Shown in pieces: positions 31,616 to 36,514 of a stretch of DNA of 36,514 bases. Numbering within the stretch: the stretch's first letter is position 1; each line of letters opens with the position of its first letter. The DNA is from Lichenibacterium minor. Lineage in GTDB: Bacteria > Pseudomonadota > Alphaproteobacteria > Rhizobiales > Beijerinckiaceae. The DNA lies in assembly GCF_004137685.1 (NCBI RefSeq), contig NZ_QYBB01000039.1, positions 1-36,514 on the forward strand. The letters run 5' to 3'. The translations under genes were made by a program, and so were the position numbers. The notes beneath the pieces were generated by a model that was given only the letters and a program-made list of their open reading frames with translations, was not told the origin of the DNA and searched no databases.

Positions 31616-31946
31616 GGGCGATCTCCCGGACGGCGGCACGGCGAAGGACCGGCCGTGCCCGGCCGCGATCCGGGATCCTCGGCAGCCGTCCCCCGCCCCT
31701 TCTCGGCACAGTTTGAAGCGCAGGGCAGAGGTGCAGGTCAAACGAATTCTGCTGAAACACCGCGTCCTGCCAAGACGAACCATGAAGTCGTTCGCTTTTT
31801 TGGCGATTGCTCAATTGCTGATCTTCGGGCTGATCAATGAAGCACCACCCTTCGGCTTGACGGCCGGGTGGGACATGGGGTCCAAAAGGCGCGCCCTGCG
31901 GTGGGGGACCTGGACGGTGCCCCGAAGACCTGGATCGGATCGCCCC
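31616..31946. other. Intergenic divergent region, locally less GC-rich
   Basis: These 331 bases separate the broken binding-protein gene from the aminotransferase gene. The part at about 31740-31850 is notably richer in A+T than its surroundings and contains a T-run (31795-31801) and a directly repeated GCTGATC (31817-31823 and 31828-31834). It probably holds promoters for one or both directions. I see no gene in it. Confidence 0.35.
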
Positions 31947-33326
31947 ATGACCCTTCTGCCCAACTCCGCCCAGGCCCGCGACGTCGCCTACCTGCTCCAT
32001 CCCGCCACCAACGCCCGCAAGCACGAGCGGACCGGCCCGATCGTGATGGCGCGGGGCGAAGGCATCCACGTCTACGACGACGCCGGGAACCGGTACGTCG
32101 AAGCCATGGCGGGGCTTTGGAGCGTGGCGGTCGGCTTCGGCGAGCCGCGCCTCGTCGACGCGGCGGCCCGCCAGATGGGGCGGCTGCCTTACTACCATTC
32201 CTTCTCGGGCAAGTCGTCCGAACCCACCATCGACCTCGCCGAGCGGCTCGTGAAGATGTCGCCCGTGGGGCTGGACCGCGTGTTCTTCACCAATTCCGGA
32301 TCGGAAGCCAACGACACGGTCGTCAAGCTGGTCTGGTTCTACAACAACGCCATCGGCCGGCCGGAGAAGAAGAAGTTCATCGCGCGCCAGAACGGCTATC
32401 ACGGCATCACGATCGCTTCGGGCAGCCTCACCGGGCTCCCGACGAACCACCGGGGCTTCGACCTGCCGCTGCCGCAGATGAAACACGTGTCCTGCCCGCA
32501 CCACTACCGCTACGCTCACGAGGGCGAAGGCGAGGAAGCCTTCGCCGACCGGCTCGCCGCCGAGTTGGAAGCCAGGATCCTGGAGGAGGGTCCCGAAACC
32601 GTGGCGGCCTTCATCGGCGAGCCCTTGATCGGCGCCGGCGGGGTCCTGCCGCCACCCGCCACCTATTGGGAGAAGGTGCAGGCCGTGTGCCGGCGCCACG
32701 ACGTGCTCGTGGTGGCCGACGAGGTGATCAACGGCTTCGGCCGGCTGGGCACGATGTTCGCCTGCGACCATTACGGGATCCGGCCCGACGTCCTCGTGGT
32801 GTCGAAGCAGCTCACCTCCTCCTACATGCCGATCGCCGCCGTGCTGTTCTCGGACGCCATCTATCAGGGCGTCGCGGACGGTTCCGACAGGCTCGGCACC
32901 TTCGGCCACGGCTTCACGGCGAGCGGCCACCCCGTCGCCGCGGCGGTCGCGATGGAGAACCTCGACATCATCGAGGAGCGCGGCCTTGTGGCCAACGCGG
33001 CCGCCATGGGAGAGCATCTGCGGGCACGGCTCGCCCCCTTCGCCGACCATCCGCTGGTCGGCGAAGTGCGCGGGGCGGGGCTCATCGCCGCGGTGGAACT
33101 CGTGGCCGACAGGGCCACCAAGGCGAAGTTCGATCCGGTGGGGGCCGTCGGCGCCTGGTTCTATGCCCGGGCGCACGACCACGGGCTCATCATCCGTGCG
33201 GTGGGCGACTCGATCTGTTTCTGCCCGCCCCTGATCGTGACGGCGGCGGACATCGACGACATCGTGGACCGGTTCGCCGCCGTGCTGGAGGAGACGGCGG
33301 CCTGGGTGGCGGCCGGCAGGCCCTGA
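31947..33326 (+). CDS. Class III aminotransferase (omega-amino acid/polyamine:pyruvate type)
   Basis: This 459-residue PLP enzyme of fold type I, class III, carries the expected motifs. 'FFTNSGSEANDTVVKLVW' (about 113-130) binds the cofactor phosphate, and 'RQNGYHGITIASGSLTG' follows. ADEVINGFGRLG places the cofactor-nitrogen aspartate at D258, and the Schiff-base lysine is K287 in VVSKQLTSSYMPI. The 'YHSFSGKSSEP' segment near residue 83 is typical of the omega-aminotransferases that act on putrescine-type amines, beta-alanine or gamma-aminobutyrate. ATG 31947 is at the conserved N-terminus, although upstream ribosome-binding sequence is weak and a long open frame continues 5'. With the acetylpolyamine hydrolase-like gene next door, an amine-degrading step is the best guess. 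Confidence 0.9.
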   Translation: MTLLPNSAQARDVAYLLHPATNARKHERTGPIVMARGEGIHVYDDAGNRYVEAMAGLWSVAVGFGEPRLVDAAARQMGRLPYYHSFSGKSSEPTIDLAERLVKMSPVGLDRVFFTNSGSEANDTVVKLVWFYNNAIGRPEKKKFIARQNGYHGITIASGSLTGLPTNHRGFDLPLPQMKHVSCPHHYRYAHEGEGEEAFADRLAAELEARILEEGPETVAAFIGEPLIGAGGVLPPPATYWEKVQAVCRRHDVLVVADEVINGFGRLGTMFACDHYGIRPDVLVVSKQLTSSYMPIAAVLFSDAIYQGVADGSDRLGTFGHGFTASGHPVAAAVAMENLDIIEERGLVANAAAMGEHLRARLAPFADHPLVGEVRGAGLIAAVELVADRATKAKFDPVGAVGAWFYARAHDHGLIIRAVGDSICFCPPLIVTAADIDDIVDRFAAVLEETAAWVAAGRP

Positions 33327-33647
33327 AGGCTCCGGAGTGCCGCAAGATTCGGGTTCACGAGGTTCCGTGGCCCGGCTCGACGGTCGTCCCCCACACTGAA
33401 CGGGTGCAGCGTCTCCGTCTGCTGCGGAAACCTCATCGGTGGTGCTGGACGACCTGGTCGGGTCGAGGGCGGCCGGTTTGGGGGAACGGCACCGACGGGT
33501 CTGAACCGGCGAACGCCCCGAAGCCGACAGACGGCAGGCCGTCGCACAGGATGACGGCGCAGATCGGGGCGTCGGCACCGATGGTGCCACCCCCGGTTGG
33601 AAGCGGTGGCGGCGGCGACCGCCAGGATCGCCCCAGCACCGCACCGC
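33327..33647. other. Gene-free stretch, possibly eroded coding DNA
   Basis: No frame gives a recognisable protein in these 321 bases. The minus strand adjoining 33648 may be the eroded continuation of the LysR remnant: open frames persist, but no conserved effector-domain motif can be picked out. No terminator-like hairpin was found after the aminotransferase stop. Confidence 0.4.
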
Positions 33648-33962
33648 CACGGTCCACGCCGTCGTCCGCGTCCGCACCAAGCCCGCAGACTTCTCCCGCA
33701 TCTCGCCGACGGCGGCCAGGTCCTGTTCGATGCCGTCGATCCTCGGGCCTGTCGATCGCAGCAGGCGTTCGCCCGGTTCCGTCGTCGCGACGCTCCGGGT
33801 CGTTCGCGCCAACGGCCGGAGGCCGAGACGGTCCTCGCGACCACGGACGGTCTGGCTCGGGGCGGATTGCGACACGCCGAGCTTGGCTGCCGCGCGCGTG
33901 AAGCTCCGCTCCCGCGCCACGGCCAGGAAGGCCGCGAGATCGTTCAGGTTCGCGTCGCTCAT
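33648..33962 (-). pseudogene. LysR-family regulator, decayed N-terminal part
   Basis: From ATG 33962 the frame reads MSDANLNDLAAFLAVARERS and 'FTRAAAKLGVSQSAPSQTVR', a clear LysR winged helix (residues 1-60). 'TTRSVATTEPGERLL' and 'RIDGIEQDLAAVGEMREKSAG' follow. After about residue 105 similarity disappears, although the frame remains open, so the effector-binding domain of about 200 residues is unrecognisable. Unusual replacements in normally fixed places (SAPSQTVRGRED where SALSQTVRxLEE is expected) also suggest relaxed selection. It is divergent from the cupin gene at 34072, the usual placement of a LysR regulator and its target. The product is probably non-functional. Confidence 0.65.
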
Positions 33963-34071
33963 CGATCAGCGGCTCTGATGGCGTCATGCGCGATTCGGCT
34001 TGCCATGCCAAAGGCGGAAAGCGCTATCGTCCTCGGCAGTGGAGCGGCGACACGCCGACAGGGAGATGACC

Positions 34072-34479
34072 ATGGACATCAAGCGAAGCGGCTCGCAGCC
34101 GTCCGGCAAGGGCCCGGCGGAGTGGTTCACCGGCACGGTCCGCATCGATCCGTTGAACAGCCCGCCCGAGCCGGCCCGCGTGGCCATGGCGCTCGTCACC
34201 TTCGAGCCGGGCGCCCGCACGGCATGGCACACGCATCCGCTCGGTCAGACCCTGATCGTGACATCCGGTTTCGGTAGGGTCCAGCGCGAAGGCGGCCCGG
34301 TCGAGGAGATCCGCCCGGGGGACGTCGTCTGGTTCGAACCCGGCGAAAAGCACTGGCACGGCGCTTCCGCCGCAACGGCGATGAGTCACATCGCCGTCCA
34401 GGAGAAGTCCAACGGCTCGCCCGTCGACTGGATGGAGCACGTCACCGACGAGCAGTACGGGTGTATGGTCCCGAAATGA
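34072..34479 (+). CDS. Cupin-domain protein
   Basis: This small 135-residue single-domain cupin has both metal-binding motifs complete. Motif 1, ARTAWHTHPLGQTLIVTSG, supplies H53, H55 and Q59 or a nearby residue. Motif 2, PGDVVWFEPGEKHWHGA, supplies H94/H96. ATG 34072 has GGGAG 6 bases upstream, and an in-frame ATG at 34066 is possible but overlaps that site. Proteins of this size and pattern are often annotated as carboxymuconolactone decarboxylase-associated cupins or as R-selective hydroxynitrile-lyase-like cupins. The actual reaction is unknown. It is divergent from a decayed LysR gene and is followed 38 bases later by IS481-type transposase remains. Confidence 0.85.
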   Translation: MDIKRSGSQPSGKGPAEWFTGTVRIDPLNSPPEPARVAMALVTFEPGARTAWHTHPLGQTLIVTSGFGRVQREGGPVEEIRPGDVVWFEPGEKHWHGASAATAMSHIAVQEKSNGSPVDWMEHVTDEQYGCMVPK

Positions 34480-34517
34480 GGCGGCGCAGTTGATTTTAAC
34501 ACGTTTGGGTTGAATTT

Positions 34518-35395
34518 TCAGGCGCTGCAGATCGCTTGATACGGCATTTTCCATTTCAGCGCTTTGAGGTGTCTGGCGAGGTCGTAAGCCGCGATGAAGG
34601 CCGGGACATACGCACGCAGCAAGTGAGCAGTGTCGTAGTGGAGCGTCTTGGCCGTTGCCTCCTTGACAGTGCGGTTCATGCAGTCGGCCTGACCGTCGGT
34701 CCAAGGATGATATGGCTTGGGGAGCCTATGTTCGATGCCATTCTCATCACACACGCGATCGAACGGACGCTGCATCATGTCGTATTTGGTCGAAGCGTCC
34801 CTGGTGAAAGCTACGCCGTTGTCGGCCGGCACCCTGCGGATCTGATACGGAAAGGCCTTCACGACGCCGCGGAGAAACGCTGAGCCTTCCGCTCTGCTAG
34901 GACTGTTGGAGAACTCCACGTAGACGAACTTGGAAACGCGATCGATGGCGAGAAACATATGAAGCTTCCCTTCGGCCGATCGTAGCTCACATCTGTCGAT
35001 AGGGACAAAACCGATCTCGGTGTTCTCGAACGTCCTGGGTTTCGAGCTGCTCGTCGGGTCTTTGGGAATTCGAGAGATGCCGTTGCGGACGAGACAACGG
35101 GGAGCGCGCTTCGGGTCAGCTTGGGGATGCTGTCCTTCGGGCAGCCCAGCATATCGTCGTGAGGCAACAGCCCACGCTCGCGGAACGCGACCACGATGGC
35201 CTCCTCAGCGTCGTGGAGCGTGGCTTTGCCGGTCCCATCGCGGCATCGGCCGGGGTGGTGCGGTTGCGCCACTTCAGGACAGTCTTGGGGTCGAGGCCGT
35301 ACTGGTGGGCAAGGGTGCGGGACGACGCTTGCGCTTCTTGGAGGCTCGGCTCGAACGCGCGGCGTCGTTCGGACGCTGCCGTGGAGCACGGTCAC
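34518..35395 (-). mobile_element. IS481-type insertion sequence transposase, frameshifted remnant
   Basis: Read on the minus strand, successive frames give one IS481-like transposase. The start is VTVLHGSVRTTPR (from GTG 35395). It continues as 'SSRTLAHQYGLDPKTVLKWR' (helix-turn-helix) and 'GPAKPRSTTL', then 'EEAIVVAFRERGLLPHDD' and 'IPKLTRSAL', then 'RCLVRNGISRIPKDP', and finally the integrase core 'MFLAIDRVSKFVYVEF', 'ADNGVAF', 'HPWTDGQADCMNRTVKEA', ending at 34518. At least three frameshifts (near 35365, 35225 and 35117) separate these pieces. The DDE residues in the last frame look present. Its 5' end overlaps the stop of the SMP-30 gene (GTGA), so the element's end repeat is missing there. 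Bases 34480-34517 are A+T-richer and may keep the other terminus. No duplicated target site could be identified. Confidence 0.8.
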
Positions 35396-36267
35396 GCGTC
35401 GGCGAAGCGGCCGACCGGAACGCCCTGCCCCGGCACGCGCGCCGAGAAGATCCCGCCCAGCGCCGGCCACCGCTCCAGCGTCTCGGGGTCGCGGCCTTCG
35501 CGCAATGAGGTCACGTAGAGCCTGTCCCCCGCGAAACACGGCATCGTCGGGGCCGGAACCGGAAAAGGATGGCGCTCGAGGAGCGCACCCGCCGTCGAAA
35601 AGCGATTCAGCACCCCCGCCGACACGCCCGCGCTCCAATAGGTCCCTTCGCGGTCGAAGGCTCCGCCGTCCGGCCGCCCCTCCGCGTCGGTGAGAGTCGC
35701 GAGCCGGCGGCGCCCGCCGAGGCGGCCCGATGCGGCGTCGAAGGCGTAGGCGTCGATCGTCCGGGCGCGGCTGTCGGAATGGACCATCGTGGCGCCGTCA
35801 GCCGTCCAGGCGAGGCCGTTCGACACCGTGAAACCCTCCGCCTTGCGCTCGACGACGCCGTCCGGCGTCACGCGGTACAGACTGCCGGTGGGGTGCTTGT
35901 CAGGGCGGTCGTCCATGCCGCCAACCCAGAAGCACCCGTCCGGCCCGACCTTGCCGTCGTTCAAGCGGTTGCTTTCCGGTTCCGGCACGTCGGCGAGCGG
36001 CACGACGAGCCCGTCGTGCCGCGAAAACAGAACCACGCTGCGCCGCAGCGCCACCACGAGCCGCCCGGAACGGCACAGGCCGAAGCTGCCGACGCTTTCG
36101 CCGAAGGACCAGCTCCGCCACGCGCCGTCGCCTGGGCGCCATTCGTGGATGACGCCGTTCGGGATGTCGCAGAACAGCAGCGCCGCCGCGTCCGCGTCCC
36201 ACACGGGGCTTTCGCCCACGGTGCAGCGCGCGTCGAGGGCGAGGCGGAAGCGGAGGGGGCCGCTCAC
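35392..36267 (-). CDS. SMP-30/gluconolactonase/LRE family lactonase
   Basis: This 291-residue six-bladed beta-propeller has the metal-binding triad of the family: E19 in VGESPVW, N150 in VSNGLAW and D200 in RPDGGAF. 'NRLNDGKVGPDGCFWVGGM' (N100/N103) forms the conserved substrate loop. These cytosolic divalent-metal enzymes hydrolyse sugar lactones in aldose oxidation pathways. GTG 36267 overlaps the stop of the upstream LacI-family gene (GTGA), so the pair forms a regulator-enzyme operon typical of sugar catabolism. Its 3' end abuts the transposase remnant directly. The C-terminus VPVGRFADA looks natural in length, so the insertion probably did not remove much. It has no visible link to the amide-hydrolase operons. 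Confidence 0.9.
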   Translation of the reverse strand: MSGPLRFRLALDARCTVGESPVWDADAAALLFCDIPNGVIHEWRPGDGAWRSWSFGESVGSFGLCRSGRLVVALRRSVVLFSRHDGLVVPLADVPEPESNRLNDGKVGPDGCFWVGGMDDRPDKHPTGSLYRVTPDGVVERKAEGFTVSNGLAWTADGATMVHSDSRARTIDAYAFDAASGRLGGRRRLATLTDAEGRPDGGAFDREGTYWSAGVSAGVLNRFSTAGALLERHPFPVPAPTMPCFAGDRLYVTSLREGRDPETLERWPALGGIFSARVPGQGVPVGRFADA

Positions 36268-36514
36268 GACGCGACGCCGGTGCTGGCGCGCTCGACCAGC
36301 GCCGGGCCGAACACTAGCCGCTGCGGTGCCCCGCCGGCAATCCGTGCGAGAAGAATCTGGGCCGCGGCGAGGCCGATCTCGCAGCGCGGCGGCCGAAGGC
36401 TCGTCAGCGCGGGCGCGACGCAGCCGGCGGCCTCGTTGTCGCCGAAGCCGATCACCCGGACCTCGTCCGGCACGCAGCGCCCGAGCGCCTTGAGTTCGCG
36501 CAGTGCACCGAACG
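36264..36514 (-). CDS. LacI-family transcriptional regulator, C-terminal part (continues beyond window)
   Basis: The minus-strand frame is open from the window edge. It reads FGALRELKALGRCVPDEV and 'RVIGFGDNEAAGCVAPALT', then 'SLRPPRCEIGLAAAQILLAR' to the end. The 'VPDEVRVIGFGDNE' stretch and the following 'LTSLRPP' are the standard C-terminal effector-domain signature of LacI/GalR regulators. The DNA-binding head lies outside the window, so about 83 residues are visible out of an expected 340. Its stop overlaps the lactonase GTG, implying co-transcription and control of a sugar or sugar-acid pathway. Confidence 0.85.
   Translation of the reverse strand, partial: FGALRELKALGRCVPDEVRVIGFGDNEAAGCVAPALTSLRPPRCEIGLAAAQILLARIAGGAPQRLVFGPALVERASTGVAS

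Noticed and set aside
31817..31834. GCTGATC repeats between binding-protein remnant and aminotransferase as an operator or CRISPR-like repeat
   Set aside because: There are only two short direct copies, with no further units and no dyad symmetry.
30651..33962. A 1103-residue minus-strand frame that could be read as one fusion protein of LysR head and ABC ATPase
   Set aside because: The middle is antisense to the intact class III aminotransferase. The two recognisable ends share a frame only by chance.
1..36514. CRISPR arrays, tRNA or rRNA genes, riboswitches, toxin-antitoxin or phage-defence genes
   Set aside because: I looked on both strands and saw no repeat-spacer pattern, cloverleaf, conserved RNA segment or defence-type domain that I could support.

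Overview
The window is GC-rich bacterial DNA (roughly 70% G+C by eye) with tightly packed genes, many ATGA/GTGA stop-start overlaps and frequent GTG starts. The protein families and their wording (MHS-type MFS permease, polar amino-acid ABC importers, N-carbamoyl-D-amino-acid hydrolase, IclR/LysR/TetR/LacI regulators) fit an alphaproteobacterium, most likely Hyphomicrobiales. That placement is an inference. I saw no rRNA, tRNA or CRISPR array. It looks like an accessory catabolic region: almost everything is uptake and hydrolysis of nitrogenous small molecules, and about eight loci are truncated, fused or frameshifted.

Layout. (1) 70-894 is the C-terminal part of a sulfatase. (2) 1023-6133 is an IclR regulator divergent from an operon of MFS permease, SDR dehydrogenase, NodB-fold (PuuE/PgdA-like) hydrolase and M20 amidohydrolase. 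(3) 6326-7251 is a fossil of a peptide-type ABC transporter, a permease head joined to a substrate-binding-protein tail. (4) 7349-8972 is an atypical SDR divergent from a TetR regulator, with a perfect double operator between them. (5) Operon A (minus strand, 16149 to 9162) runs binding protein, permease, ATPase, D-amino-acid dehydrogenase, an internally deleted MlrC remnant, amidase, gamma-glutamyltransferase. An Asp/Glu racemase-family gene is divergent from it. (6) Operon B (minus strand, 27530 to 17171) has eleven genes: D-carbamoylase, binding protein, permease, ATPase, binding protein, NodB-fold hydrolase, binding protein, hydantoin-racemase-like protein, dihydroorotase/hydantoinase-like enzyme, TRZ/ATZ-type amidohydrolase, D-amino-acid transaminase. 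A LysR regulator is divergent at its head. (7) 28905-33326 holds a frameshifted PPOX-family gene, an acetylpolyamine/histone-deacetylase-like hydrolase, a second broken peptide-ABC fossil and a class III aminotransferase. (8) 33648-36514 has a decayed LysR gene next to a cupin, a frameshifted IS481-type transposase, an SMP-30 lactonase and the end of a LacI regulator.

How the genes may work together (inference). Operon B contains a ring-opening cyclic amidohydrolase, a hydantoin-type racemase, an N-carbamoyl-D-amino-acid hydrolase and a D-amino-acid transaminase, plus one ABC importer served by three related binding proteins. Together these form a plausible route from a cyclic ureide/hydantoin or N-carbamoyl compound to a D-amino acid and then a keto acid. 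Operon A has its own amino-acid importer, GGT, amidase, D-amino-acid dehydrogenase and a neighbouring racemase, which suggests processing of gamma-glutamyl or D-residue amides. NodB-fold hydrolases occur in both operon B and the IclR cluster, beside amide hydrolases rather than cell-wall genes, so they may act on small cyclic amides. This is the most interesting untested idea in the window.
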